From an uncultured Muribaculaceae bacterium (GTDB lineage: Bacteria > Bacteroidota > Bacteroidia > Bacteroidales > Muribaculaceae): a stretch of 64,000 nt of DNA. This document shows positions 1 through 9,102 of the stretch, in pieces. The position numbers were made by a program, and so were the translations under genes. Each line of letters starts with the position of its first letter. Within the stretch, counting starts at the first letter, position 1. The notes beneath the pieces were generated by a model. The model ran no database searches, was not told the DNA's origin, and worked only from the letters and a program-made list of their open reading frames with translations. The stretch covers positions 22,643 through 86,642 of the forward strand of contig CABUTS010000002.1 in the NCBI GenBank assembly GCA_902494515.1. The letters run 5' to 3'.

Positions 1-278
1 TTCATCCCATAATTGGTCTGCGGAGTGCATAGCTCTATGAATGAAGATGTGGCATACAGGACTTTGACCTCGAAATCGTCAGACGGTTTTATTTTTTCAA
101 CCAGTTTCCCTTTTCTGACTATCATGAGATCGCCCTCGTTCAATTCAAACTCGTTGCCGTTGAATGTGAAATAGCAATGTCCCGCAAGGCATATAGCATG
201 GGCAAGATAGTCACTATAGACCTCGGTACCGAGGCCGTCAAGCGAATATTCTATGATTACATCCTTTATTCTGTCCAT
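1..278 (-). CDS. AraC-type transcriptional regulator, N-terminal part (cut by window edge)
   Basis: About 92 residues are visible, starting MDRIKDVIIEY; the C-terminus lies outside the window. The visible part resembles the cupin-like sensing domain found at the N-terminus of many AraC regulators: a short beta-rich region with CYFTFNGNEFELNEGDLMIV, then KIKPSDDFEVKVLYA. The DNA-binding half is not visible, so the AraC assignment is inference from the fold and from the common pairing of such regulators with flavodoxin/aldo-keto reductase clusters. A TAnnTTTG promoter box lies about 20 bases upstream of the chosen ATG. It may control the redox cluster that begins at 4936. Confidence 0.55.
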   Translation of the reverse strand, partial: MDRIKDVIIEYSLDGLGTEVYSDYLAHAICLAGHCYFTFNGNEFELNEGDLMIVRKGKLVEKIKPSDDFEVKVLYATSSFIELCTPQTNYGM

Positions 279-298
279 ACAATCACAAGTTTGCTATG

Positions 299-306
299 CA
301 AAATTA
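299..306 (-). promoter_or_regulatory. Bacteroidetes -7 box of the AraC-type gene
   Basis: Minus strand TAATTTTG matches the Bacteroidetes consensus TAnnTTTG. It is 21 bases before the ATG at 278. Confidence 0.55.
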
Positions 307-313
307 CTAATTA

Positions 314-1588
314 CTAAGGATATAACGCCATCACGGTGGCATTATTGCGTTTCAGCTTCATAACAGCCTTGTCCAAAGACTCAGTTGGCTCAATGATGTT
401 GTAGCCGTTCCAGAAATCAGCATCCCAATAATCAGCTACCTTGTCATAGAAAATATCATTGTTGCCGAAAGCGAGTTTTCGGGATATTCCATCTTCCGGA
501 TTATCTATCCTGTCAACCATAACCATTTCAGCGTATGTGGTATATCCTGAGGAGAACAATCGCCGTTTCCAGTCGCACTTAAAACGTGTCTTGGTCTTTA
601 TATAATTGAGGTATGATACTCCGTCAGCCAATCTGTAAGTGACGGTAAAGGCTACCTCCTGCGGTTTGAAATGAAGACCACGGGGCTTCTTGCGGAGAAT
701 GGCATTTGTAGCTTTGCTCTTGTCTGACATATCAAGCTCAAATTCAGCCTTACTGAATGACAAGGTTTCTTGGTCTATATACAGCAGTCCATGACACAGG
801 GCATAATCGAGTTTTACTTTGGGCGAAAAGCGTATCACATATTGCATACGGTCATCTATGCTTACCGGCTTTTCCATAGAGAAATCATAATACGCCAGAT
901 CGTCATAGCCGAAAAGGAAGTCACTGTTTTTAACAAAATCTATAATAACCGGAAGCGTTGGACCGCCTACAATCTTGACGGAAAGCGTGTCGCGGCTGTT
1001 CTGACTTATCAGTCTGCGTCCTTTCTTTATCTGTACCCGTTCTCCGTTATTCATTCTTCTGGTATATGGAGTCTTGAATACATCAACAATGGCTTCTGAA
1101 ACGCCGATATACCGTTTCCCTTTCTGTACGGTTTCACGGTAGAAGGCTGTGAACAAATTCCTGTCAGAAGAATAATTCGTCGGTATCTTTTTGAGGGCTT
1201 CGGCAACAATCTCGTCAGGCTTGCCGCCTCTGACGATTACTTCTTTGAGCATCTTGGCAGATGAAGACATCATTATTGTTATTCCCGATCCGGTTTTGAC
1301 GAATTCTGGCAATGACAATGTGTTGCTGAAATAACCAAGTTGTTCAGCCTTTATTTTCCCTTTGGAATGATCTGAAGGAATAGTCAGCGAAAATGAGCCG
1401 TCGGCGTTGCTTACCGTGCCGATATGCGACCCCACAACCGAAATACTGACATTCTCCATAGCTTTTTTGGTATCCTTGTCTTTCACAATACCGCTTATGG
1501 TCACGAAAGGAGCATCCGCCTGCTCCTGAGCGACGGCTAAACCTGCTGCCATGCAGCATAATAGCACTATTGATATAAATCTTGCCAT
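314..1588 (-). CDS. Carboxypeptidase-regulatory-like domain protein, exported
   Basis: 424 residues. A Sec signal peptide (MARFISIVLLCCMAAGLAVA) is followed at about residues 29-110 by a CarboxypepD_reg-like beta-sandwich (VTISGIVKDKDTKKAMENV, GTVSNADGSFSLTIP), the domain that also begins SusC-type receptors. The remaining 300 residues belong to a widespread Bacteroidetes family of unknown role (ALKKIPTNYSSDRNLFTAFYR). No plug or barrel follows, so it is not a TonB receptor. It is probably periplasmic or attached to the outer membrane. It is divergent from the DUF362 gene at 1772, and its promoter box lies at 1615-1622. Confidence 0.75.
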   Translation of the reverse strand: MARFISIVLLCCMAAGLAVAQEQADAPFVTISGIVKDKDTKKAMENVSISVVGSHIGTVSNADGSFSLTIPSDHSKGKIKAEQLGYFSNTLSLPEFVKTGSGITIMMSSSAKMLKEVIVRGGKPDEIVAEALKKIPTNYSSDRNLFTAFYRETVQKGKRYIGVSEAIVDVFKTPYTRRMNNGERVQIKKGRRLISQNSRDTLSVKIVGGPTLPVIIDFVKNSDFLFGYDDLAYYDFSMEKPVSIDDRMQYVIRFSPKVKLDYALCHGLLYIDQETLSFSKAEFELDMSDKSKATNAILRKKPRGLHFKPQEVAFTVTYRLADGVSYLNYIKTKTRFKCDWKRRLFSSGYTTYAEMVMVDRIDNPEDGISRKLAFGNNDIFYDKVADYWDADFWNGYNIIEPTESLDKAVMKLKRNNATVMALYP

Positions 1589-1614
1589 ATACTACGCCTA
1601 AATTATTGACATCG

Positions 1615-1622
1615 CAAAATTA
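1615..1622 (-). promoter_or_regulatory. -7 box for the gene at 314-1588
   Basis: Minus strand TAATTTTG is about 27 bases before the ATG at 1588, in the divergent intergenic region. Confidence 0.5.
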
Positions 1623-1771
1623 CTCAAATCCCATGATAGTCGGCTTGCAGTTTTTTTCGGTCTTTGATACAGAAAATTCCCATATCGGCAATAATGGTAC
1701 GAAAGACCGAAATATTCATAAGTCCGTTTAAGCCGATAAATCCCAACTTTGCAAACAAAAACTAATATCAA

Positions 1772-2887
1772 ATGATACGCAGGACATTATCAGCCTTAGC
1801 AATTTGCCTGTCACTCACAGCGGGCATGGCACAGACGGCAACAGAACCGGCCAAAGTCTATTTTACTTCGGAGATAACTCCCGAATCACTTGTGAGCATC
1901 TTCAAGGCACTCGGTGTGATCCCCGAAGGCAATGTAGCTGTGAAAATCAGCACAGGCGAATCCGCTCAAAGTAATCATCTCCGCCCGGAACTCATCGGCA
2001 CTCTTGTCAAGGATGTGAAAGGCACCATCGTCGAGTGCAACACAGCATACGGAGGCAACCGTTCCAACACAGCCTCACACCGTCGTGCAATCGAGCAACG
2101 CGGATATGGAGAAATCGCCACAGTAGACATCATGGATGAAGAAGGCGGCATGAACCTCCCGATGCAGGACACCAAATGGTTTGCAGAAAATCTTGTCGGA
2201 AGCCATCTTGCAAACTATGACTTTATGATAAACCTTGCCCATTTCAAAGGTCACGCTATGGGCGGTTTTGGTGGAGTCCTTAAAAATCAGAGCATCGGAA
2301 TAGCCACTCCCGATGGTAAAACCCGCATCCATACGGCAGGCGCTTACTCAGACCCACGATATGTTTTCCAACAGCCACACGGTCAGGATGCTTTCTTGGA
2401 GTCAATGGCAGGTGCAGCCCAGTCTGTTCATAACTATTTCAAAGGTAAAAAAGGGATAGTGTATATAAATGTGATGAACAATCTCTCGGTTGACTGCGAC
2501 TGTGACGGACACCCCCATGCGCCGGAAATGAAGGACATCGGCATCCTTGCCTCACTTGACCCTGTGGCTCTCGACAAGGCTTGCCTTGACCTTGTGTATA
2601 ACCACGAGCCTACTGCCGGAGATAACAACCGTCCTCTGGTGCAGCGTATCGACAGCCGTCACGGAACACATACCGTTGACTATGCCGAACAGATTGGTCT
2701 TGGCACAAAAAGCTATGACCTCATTGATGTTACCACAAGTGGTATAGACGATATTGCCGTTGACGGGGTCAGGAAATATAATGTTTATGACCTTAAAGGC
2801 GTAAAAGTGCTGTCTAACGCAAGCGACCTTTCCGGGCTTACCCCCGGCATTTATATCGTAAATGGTCAAAAACAAAGGATAGAATAA
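1772..2887 (+). CDS. DUF362 domain protein, exported, with C-terminal sorting-like tail
   Basis: 371 residues. A signal peptide (MIRRTLSALAICLSLTAGMAQ) is followed by a DUF362 domain over roughly residues 28-290 (VAVKISTGE, INLAHFKGHAMGGFGGVLKNQ, LASLDPVALDKACLDLV). DUF362 proteins often carry ferredoxin-like clusters; here only the core domain is seen, with the pair CDCDGHPH. The last ~45 residues (YNVYDLKGVKVL ... GIYIVNG) resemble a short type IX secretion C-terminal sorting domain. The gene is followed 7 bases later by a TonB-dependent receptor, which suggests one transcript. The substrate is unknown. Confidence 0.8.
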   Translation: MIRRTLSALAICLSLTAGMAQTATEPAKVYFTSEITPESLVSIFKALGVIPEGNVAVKISTGESAQSNHLRPELIGTLVKDVKGTIVECNTAYGGNRSNTASHRRAIEQRGYGEIATVDIMDEEGGMNLPMQDTKWFAENLVGSHLANYDFMINLAHFKGHAMGGFGGVLKNQSIGIATPDGKTRIHTAGAYSDPRYVFQQPHGQDAFLESMAGAAQSVHNYFKGKKGIVYINVMNNLSVDCDCDGHPHAPEMKDIGILASLDPVALDKACLDLVYNHEPTAGDNNRPLVQRIDSRHGTHTVDYAEQIGLGTKSYDLIDVTTSGIDDIAVDGVRKYNVYDLKGVKVLSNASDLSGLTPGIYIVNGQKQRIE

Positions 2888-2894
2888 TAATCCC

Positions 2895-4757
2895 ATGAAA
2901 TATAGAATACCGATTGTCACCGTTGTATCCACGCTCATTTTTTCGGCTCTTGATATGTCAGGAGCCGAAAAAGTTGATACTACCAGAGTCTTGAATGAGG
3001 TAGTAGTGACCGGCACTAACAATACTGTACCCCAGAAATTGCTGCCATATACAGTTTCAGTTGTTAACAACAGACAGCTCGAAGCCACCGGACAGACACA
3101 AGTGCTGTCTGCAATATCAGGTATGGTTCCGAGCCTGTTTGTGTCGCAACGTAGCATCTTCGGATTCGGTGTGAGCAATGGCGGTTCAGGCCATATCAAA
3201 CTTCGCGGCGTCGGCGGTGACAGGGCAAGCGCGGTGTTGATGATGGTTGACGGCCAACCCCAGTTCGCCGGCATATATTCACATCATATCGCCGATTTTT
3301 ACGACAAGGAATATGTTGAGCGTGTCGAGGTATTGCGCGGCCCCAGCTCCGTTCTGTACGGTTCTAATGCAATGGCGGGGACAATCAATGTCATAACAAA
3401 AAATGCAGTGGCAGACGGAGTGCATACTACCCTGCAATCCCAATACGGTTCTTATAACACTTGGCTATCCTCCATTACCAATACAGTCCGCTATGGCAAG
3501 TTCTCATCCCTTGTTTCATTGTCATACAACCGCACTGACGGCAATGTTGACAACTTCGATTTCAAGCAGGCAGACGGCTATGCCAAAATCGGATACGATT
3601 TTTCCGACAAATGGAAAGCGTATATTGACTACACGCTAATGAATTTCCGTGGCAACGACCCTATATATCCTACATTGTCCAATCCGGAGTCCACGGACAT
3701 TTATCATCAAAATATCATCCGAGGGGAAGCTGCCGCCACTGTGACAAACTCATACGGCCCGGTTTCAGGTTCTGCCCGGATATATTACAACTACGGCAAT
3801 CATTTTGTGGATGATCCGAGGCATTTCCACAGCACTGACGACCGTCTGGGTGTAATACTCTACGAGAATTTCAATCCGTGGACAGGGGCATCTGCTACAG
3901 TAGGATTTGATTTTGACTCATATTCGGGCGAAATACCGGTGTCAGGTGGCAACAACCATACAGAAGGCTCCATGAGTACAATCTCGCGGGAAACCATCGT
4001 GGAGTATTCTCCTTATCTCATCTTGTCGCAGATGTTTCTTGACAATCTGATAAATATCAACGGAGGCCTGCGTATGGCGAACAGTGATAAATTCGACACA
4101 CAATGGATTCCGCAGTTTGGATTTGCGGTCAATCCCGGACTCGGCTGGACTGTAAAAGGTAACCTTGCAATGGGCTATCGCAATCCGTCATTCCGCGAAC
4201 TGTATCTTTATCGCATGGCTAATCCCGATTTACAGCCTGAAAAGATGATAAACTATGAAATTTCAGTCGGCAAATCCTTTTCCCGATATTTTTCAGCCGA
4301 AATAACAGGCTATTACAGCAAGGGTGACAACATGATTCAGACTGTTGACCAGAAAAATCAGAACACAGGTCGATTTATAAACAAAGGTATTGAATTGTCG
4401 GCTCACAGCCATCCGGTTGACAATCTATGGCTTACCGCTACATACAGTTATCTTCATACCTCGCTCCGTAATCTTGTCGGTGCGCCGAAAAATCAGTATT
4501 ATCTCGGAGTGGAGTGGAAACCGTGGCATTTCCTCAACATTGGAGCAGACCTGAAAGGCGTGGGTGGATTGTATGTCGCAGACAATATCAGGCATCAGAA
4601 CTATGCTTTGCTTAATCTGAAGATTACATGGGATATTTGCCGATATGTATCAGTATTTACCAGACTTGAAAACATCACCGATGCACGGTATATGATAAAT
4701 CGAGGTTATGAAATGCCCGGATTTACGGCAATGGGTGGCTTCAAAGTCAGATTCTGA
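2895..4757 (+). CDS. TonB-dependent receptor
   Basis: 620 residues. A short signal sequence is followed by a plug domain at about 35-165 (LNEVVVTGTNN, HIKLRGVGGDRASAVLMMVDG, YVERVEVLRGPSSVLYGSNAMAGTINVITK) and a C-terminal 22-strand barrel ending in GFKVRF with a terminal aromatic. The length is that of siderophore/cobalamin-type receptors rather than of a SusC protein, and there is no N-terminal carboxypeptidase-like domain. It is probably co-transcribed with the upstream DUF362 gene. The ligand cannot be told from sequence. Confidence 0.9.
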   Translation: MKYRIPIVTVVSTLIFSALDMSGAEKVDTTRVLNEVVVTGTNNTVPQKLLPYTVSVVNNRQLEATGQTQVLSAISGMVPSLFVSQRSIFGFGVSNGGSGHIKLRGVGGDRASAVLMMVDGQPQFAGIYSHHIADFYDKEYVERVEVLRGPSSVLYGSNAMAGTINVITKNAVADGVHTTLQSQYGSYNTWLSSITNTVRYGKFSSLVSLSYNRTDGNVDNFDFKQADGYAKIGYDFSDKWKAYIDYTLMNFRGNDPIYPTLSNPESTDIYHQNIIRGEAAATVTNSYGPVSGSARIYYNYGNHFVDDPRHFHSTDDRLGVILYENFNPWTGASATVGFDFDSYSGEIPVSGGNNHTEGSMSTISRETIVEYSPYLILSQMFLDNLININGGLRMANSDKFDTQWIPQFGFAVNPGLGWTVKGNLAMGYRNPSFRELYLYRMANPDLQPEKMINYEISVGKSFSRYFSAEITGYYSKGDNMIQTVDQKNQNTGRFINKGIELSAHSHPVDNLWLTATYSYLHTSLRNLVGAPKNQYYLGVEWKPWHFLNIGADLKGVGGLYVADNIRHQNYALLNLKITWDICRYVSVFTRLENITDARYMINRGYEMPGFTAMGGFKVRF

Positions 4758-4794
4758 CCAATTCAATCAAACATATATAAACTCAGATGAAGAG

Positions 4795-4834
4795 AGGGGT
4801 ACCGTTATTATTGCCACGGTATCCCTTGATTTTG
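4795..4834 (+). terminator. Hairpin terminator after the TonB receptor
   Basis: The arms AGGGGTACCGT and ACGGTATCCCT pair with one G-T and are followed by GATTTTG. It lies about 40 bases after the receptor stop. Confidence 0.5.
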
Positions 4835-4897
4835 CTAATCGGTATTTTGTGAAAATTCTGCCGTATTTATCGTAATAATGGCTTGTGAATATCTCGG

Positions 4898-4905
4898 TAA
4901 TTTTG
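4898..4905 (+). promoter_or_regulatory. -7 box of the redox gene cluster
   Basis: TAATTTTG is 30 bases before ATG 4936. Because the box lies downstream of the ATG at 4885, that earlier codon is an unlikely start. Confidence 0.6.
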
Positions 4906-4935
4906 CAACTGAAAATAATCATAACATATTACGAT

Positions 4936-5553
4936 ATGAAGAAATACCTGTCTTTATTTTTCCTTCTCACAGCGGCATTGACAATGATGTCATGCAGCAG
5001 TGACGAACCTGAAAGCCCGGATAAACCGGAAACAGAAGAACCTTCTGAACCCGGCACCCCCACTGAACCTGTTGACGGGAGCAAAATACTTGTAGCCTAT
5101 TTTTCGTGGGGAGGCACGACAGAACGTATGGCTAAAATTATAGCAGAACAGACCGAAGGCACTCTATTTGAAATTGAGCCGGTTGTACCTTATCCTACGG
5201 AATATACACCTTGCACAGAGGTGGCATTGCAAGAACTGGATAGTAATGCGCGCCCGGCAATCAAGGGTAAAGTTGACAAAATGGATGAGTATGACATCGT
5301 TTTTATTGGCTGCCCTGTATGGTGGCATACGGCCCCTATGATTATCAGCACATTCGCCGAAAGCTATGACTTCAAAGGCAAGACTGTTGTGCCGTTCTGC
5401 ACATACGCTTCAACATACAGGGATGAAACACTTGCCAAGATTGTCGAGTTGACGCCTGAATCAAACCACCTTGCTGGCGAAGGCCTGACAAGTGGTCGGA
5501 TTAACGAGCAGAACATATCCTCGTGGTTAAAAGAAATCAAGGTAATTAAATAA
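4936..5553 (+). CDS. Flavodoxin-like lipoprotein
   Basis: 205 residues from the chosen start. A lipoprotein signal (MKKYLSLFFLLTAALTMMSC) is followed by an acidic, Pro-rich linker with PEKPE-like repeats and then a flavodoxin domain from about residue 45 (ILVAYFSWGGTTERMA, the FMN phosphate loop; VFIGCPVWWHTAPM; VVPFCTYASTYRD). Flavodoxins carry FMN and shuttle electrons, usually in the cytoplasm; this one is predicted to be membrane-anchored outside it. It is the first gene of a same-strand cluster, and the flavodoxin half of the next gene is clearly a paralogue, suggesting tandem duplication. Confidence 0.85.
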   Translation: MKKYLSLFFLLTAALTMMSCSSDEPESPDKPETEEPSEPGTPTEPVDGSKILVAYFSWGGTTERMAKIIAEQTEGTLFEIEPVVPYPTEYTPCTEVALQELDSNARPAIKGKVDKMDEYDIVFIGCPVWWHTAPMIISTFAESYDFKGKTVVPFCTYASTYRDETLAKIVELTPESNHLAGEGLTSGRINEQNISSWLKEIKVIK

Positions 5554-5565
5554 AGCATAGCAAAA

Positions 5566-7113
5566 ATGAACAGAATATTCACATTTCTTATCTCCCTTTT
5601 TGTACTGGGCTGCGGAACATCGTGTGCCAATGATGATGTTCCTGTTCCGGTCGATGAATCTCAAGAAAGCGCATACTTTGGTGGCCGGAAAGCACTTGTC
5701 GCTTATTTCAGTTGGGGTGGAACTACTCAACGGATGGCACAACAGATTCAGGAAATCACAGGTGCCGACATGTTTAGGATTGAGCCGGTTGTGCCTTATC
5801 CGACCGAATATACACCATGTACGGAAGTCGCACGCGAGGAGAAAGACAACAATGCGCGTCCGGAAATCAAGGACAGGGTGCAAAACTGGGATGACTATGA
5901 TGTTGTTTTCATCGGTTGTCCCGTCTGGTGGTGGACAACCCCCATGATTATTCACACTTTTTGCGAGAGTTATGATTTCAAGGACAAGACAGTGGTTCCA
6001 TTCTGCACATATGCCGCAACTTATCGCGATGAAACGCTTGCAGAGATTGTGAACAGTACGCCCGATGCCGCCCACCTTACTGGCGAAGGTCTGACAAGCG
6101 GACGTATCAATCGTTCCACGATACAGACATGGATTGACCTTATCAACGAGGAGTGGAACAACAATAATCCATCCGGTTCCGGCGATGCCGTGCTGACCGG
6201 AAAGGTCAATCTTTGGGAGAAAGGAAACATTCCTACAGTCACCCACAATGTGAATAATTCCGACGGGCCTGATTTTATTCCAAACATGGAAGTGTTTACA
6301 GTTGACGAATCCGTAACTCCAAAAGGCGCGGTCATTATCTGTCCCGGAGGCGCTTTCGCGTTCCGCAGTATGCAGAATGAAGGCTATGACATTGCCGATA
6401 TGCTTGTGCCTATGGGTTATCAATGCTTTATCGTCAATTATCGCATCCAGCCTTATACGATGAGAGAAAGCGCGACCGATCTTCAGCGTGCCATACGTTA
6501 TGTTCGTGCCCATGCTGACGAATATCGCATAAATCCTGAAAACATAGCTTTGGTTGGCTTCTCGGCAGGGGGCATCCTTAACGGCGAAGTCCTTTTGAAC
6601 TGGCGTGATCTGACAAACGGCACTGCGCTTGACAGCTCTTATCGCCCCGATGCTTTGGACAATGTACCCGTTTCGGCTTGTGCCGTAGGCATGATTTACT
6701 CTTTCTACGGAAGGTTGAGTGTTTCTATGAATGATGTAACCACACTTCGCGCCGCAAATCTCCCTCCGGCTTTCTATTGCTGGGGAACACGCGACGGATT
6801 TGCCGGACAGTTCACTCAGAACGCCAATGCGGTCGAAGAAGCGGGCTGCACTGTAGAGAGAAAGATTTTGCAGGGTTATCCTCACGGATATGGTTCCGGT
6901 GGCAATGCCGGTGTCTGGGGAAATGATTTTGACGCTTTCCTGACAAAAATCATGTCTGGCAATTCAGGCATAGCGGATATAATATCGGATATGTCTGATA
7001 GCGGCGAAACAAAGATTTACGACCTTAACGGGATTGAGGTAAATACCGATAATCCCCGACATGGCATATACATTGTGAGGAACGAAAAAGAATCCAAGAA
7101 AGTCATATTATAA
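5566..7113 (+). CDS. Exported flavodoxin / alpha-beta hydrolase fusion
   Basis: 515 residues. The N-terminus is a lipoprotein-like signal (GCGTSCAND). A flavodoxin domain occupies about 40-200 (ALVAYFSWGGTTQRMA, VFIGCPVWWWTTPM), close in sequence to the preceding protein. An alpha/beta hydrolase of the BD-FAE/carbohydrate-esterase type occupies about 205-460 (VIICPGGAFAFRS, nucleophile motif GFSAGG, late His in GYPHGYG). The last ~45 residues (KIYDLNGIEVN ... GIYIVRNEKESKKVIL) look like a short type IX sorting tail. The catalytic acid was not assigned with certainty. The open frame is continuous, with no sign of a sequencing fusion. Its start is 12 bases after the previous stop. Confidence 0.85.
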   Translation: MNRIFTFLISLFVLGCGTSCANDDVPVPVDESQESAYFGGRKALVAYFSWGGTTQRMAQQIQEITGADMFRIEPVVPYPTEYTPCTEVAREEKDNNARPEIKDRVQNWDDYDVVFIGCPVWWWTTPMIIHTFCESYDFKDKTVVPFCTYAATYRDETLAEIVNSTPDAAHLTGEGLTSGRINRSTIQTWIDLINEEWNNNNPSGSGDAVLTGKVNLWEKGNIPTVTHNVNNSDGPDFIPNMEVFTVDESVTPKGAVIICPGGAFAFRSMQNEGYDIADMLVPMGYQCFIVNYRIQPYTMRESATDLQRAIRYVRAHADEYRINPENIALVGFSAGGILNGEVLLNWRDLTNGTALDSSYRPDALDNVPVSACAVGMIYSFYGRLSVSMNDVTTLRAANLPPAFYCWGTRDGFAGQFTQNANAVEEAGCTVERKILQGYPHGYGSGGNAGVWGNDFDAFLTKIMSGNSGIADIISDMSDSGETKIYDLNGIEVNTDNPRHGIYIVRNEKESKKVIL

Positions 7114-7115
7114 AA

Positions 7116-8120
7116 ATGTCAATGAAATACAGAAAAATCGGTCAGCTTGAGGTGTCTGCCGTAGGTCTGGGGTGTATGGGCATGAGCCACGGATACGGCG
7201 CTCCGGCAGACAAGTCTGATATGACGGAATTGTTAGCATATGCAGTCGATATGGGCTACACCTTATTCGACACCGCAGAGCTTTATGGCACTCCCGATGA
7301 TCCTCATGCCAATGAAGAACTTCTCGGCAATGCTCTGAAACAATATCGTGACAAAATAGTCATTGCCACAAAGTTCGGAGTTTCGTTCCAAGACCCCAAT
7401 GCACCGGGACCTCAACCGATAGTGCCTGATGCGTCACCCGAGACTATACGCAAATCTATTGAAGGCTCTCTTAAAAGATTGCAGACCGACCACATAGATC
7501 TCTACTATCAGCACCGGATTGACCCTGCTGTAGAGCCAGAGAAGGTTGCCGAAACAATGTCGGAATTGATGCGTGAAGGTAAAATACTGCACTGGGGCAT
7601 TTCGGAGGCTAACGAGCAGTATCTCCGTCGCGCCCATGCCGTCTGCCCTGTTACAGCAGTTCAGAACCGTTATTCGATGATGGCCCGGTGGCATGAAGAT
7701 TTGTTTCCCGTGCTTGAAGAACTCAACATCGGCTTTGTGGCGTTTTCGCCTCTTGCCAACGGCCTCCTGACCGAGAACTACGATGCCGGCTTCAAATTTG
7801 ACGGTAAAACGGATTACAGGGCTGCAATGCCTCAGTTCCGGAAAGAAAGTTTTGAGAAGAACAGAGGGCTGTTTGAATTTATTCATAACCTTGCCGATGA
7901 GAAACATGCCACTCCCTCGCAGATTTCGCTGGCTTGGATGCTCTGCAAAAAGCCGTGGATTGTGCCTATACCCGGCACCCGACATCTTTGTCGCCTGAAA
8001 GAAAACGCCGGAGCTGCCGATGTGAGCCTTTCACAAGAAGAAATCGCCATGATTGACGAGGCTCTCAACGGAATTACGATGAGTGAGGTGTTTGGCGGCT
8101 CTAAAATCGTAAAAGACTGA
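7116..8120 (+). CDS. Aldo/keto reductase (cytoplasmic)
   Basis: 334 residues, full length for the AKR superfamily. It starts KYRKIGQLEVSAVGLGCMGM, typical of the AKR11/AKR13-like (YhdN, general-stress) group. Catalytic residues are seen as Asp and Tyr in LFDTAELYG, Lys in IATKFG and His in YYQHRID; the NADPH site is IPIPGTRHL. There is no signal peptide. It starts 2 bases after the preceding stop, so translational coupling is likely. It should reduce a carbonyl substrate with NADPH; the substrate is unknown. Confidence 0.9.
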   Translation: MSMKYRKIGQLEVSAVGLGCMGMSHGYGAPADKSDMTELLAYAVDMGYTLFDTAELYGTPDDPHANEELLGNALKQYRDKIVIATKFGVSFQDPNAPGPQPIVPDASPETIRKSIEGSLKRLQTDHIDLYYQHRIDPAVEPEKVAETMSELMREGKILHWGISEANEQYLRRAHAVCPVTAVQNRYSMMARWHEDLFPVLEELNIGFVAFSPLANGLLTENYDAGFKFDGKTDYRAAMPQFRKESFEKNRGLFEFIHNLADEKHATPSQISLAWMLCKKPWIVPIPGTRHLCRLKENAGAADVSLSQEEIAMIDEALNGITMSEVFGGSKIVKD

Positions 8121-8146
8121 AACGACCATTAAATTAAACTGTTAGC

Positions 8147-9100
8147 ATGAAGAAATTTGCAATTAAGACAATAGCGTTTTTAATGATATTCGTTCATTCT
8201 GTAAATACCTGCCTTGCAGAAGATACATATAAAAACGGCATACCATACGTCACACTTAACAACGGTCAACAAATGCCACGTTTCGGAATCGGTACTTTTA
8301 ATGTTCCCGGCGACACCGTGGCTGCCGATGCCGTGACTTTCGCACTGAAAAACGGTTATCGTCACATAGACACCGCCCATGCCTACCGTGTGGAACGTGG
8401 CGTGGGGCAGGCTATAAAGGATAGCGGTGTGCCCCGTGAAGAAATCTGGGTGACCAGCAAACTGTGGCCCAGTGAATATGGCGAGGAAGAATCGGCTGTC
8501 GCAATTGACCGTATGCTTGACCGCCTCGGACTGGACTATATAGACCTCCTGTATGTGCATCAACCGATGGGCGATTGGCGCGGAGCATGGAGAGCAATGG
8601 AGAAAGCGGTCGCGGACGGTAAGGTTAGGTCGCTTGGCTTAAGCAACTTCGATGCGGCAGATTCTCTTTATACTGCGGCTCTCGAATGGGCTAAAATCAA
8701 ACCGGCTGTCATGCAGATTGAATGTCACCCTTACGCACAACGTGTTGAATGGGCAAAGAAACTCGCAAATGATTCAATTGTTCTTGAGGCTTGGTTTCCT
8801 CTCGGAGGAGCCATGAGTAACGGTGCGTTATTCAAAGACCCGATGATACAGGAGATTGCGGCTGCACACGGCAAGACGCCTGCACAAATCATTTTACGCT
8901 GGCACATTCAGGAGGGCCATTCTGCAATTCCCGGAGCCACCGATTACGGTTACATAACCGAAAATATAGACATTTTCGATTTTGAGCTGACTCCGTTCGA
9001 GATGGAACAGATGCGTAAACTGAATAAGGAACAGCGTTTCTTCAATATGGATTACAAACAGGCAGAGCAGTTTATGCTCAACTGGAAAATGGACGATTAA
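8147..9100 (+). CDS. Aldo/keto reductase with predicted signal peptide
   Basis: 317 residues. The first ~25 residues (MKKFAIKTIAFLMIFVHSVNTCLAE) form a plausible Sec signal, unusual for an NADPH-dependent enzyme. The AKR barrel follows (YVTLNNGQQMPRFGIGTF, IDTAHAY with Asp/Tyr, VTSKLWP with Lys, YVHQP with His, and AIPGATDYGYI at the cofactor site), closest to AKR5-type 2,5-diketo-gluconate reductases. If exported it would need another electron source, or the N-terminus could act as a membrane anchor. It lies in the cluster 26 bases after the previous gene and 2 bases before the next. Confidence 0.87.
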   Translation: MKKFAIKTIAFLMIFVHSVNTCLAEDTYKNGIPYVTLNNGQQMPRFGIGTFNVPGDTVAADAVTFALKNGYRHIDTAHAYRVERGVGQAIKDSGVPREEIWVTSKLWPSEYGEEESAVAIDRMLDRLGLDYIDLLYVHQPMGDWRGAWRAMEKAVADGKVRSLGLSNFDAADSLYTAALEWAKIKPAVMQIECHPYAQRVEWAKKLANDSIVLEAWFPLGGAMSNGALFKDPMIQEIAAAHGKTPAQIILRWHIQEGHSAIPGATDYGYITENIDIFDFELTPFEMEQMRKLNKEQRFFNMDYKQAEQFMLNWKMDD

Positions 9101-9102
9101 GC

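Noticed and set aside
5527..6885. 452-residue frame opposite the flavodoxin-hydrolase fusion
   Set aside because: It is a shadow of a well-supported gene with clear domains.
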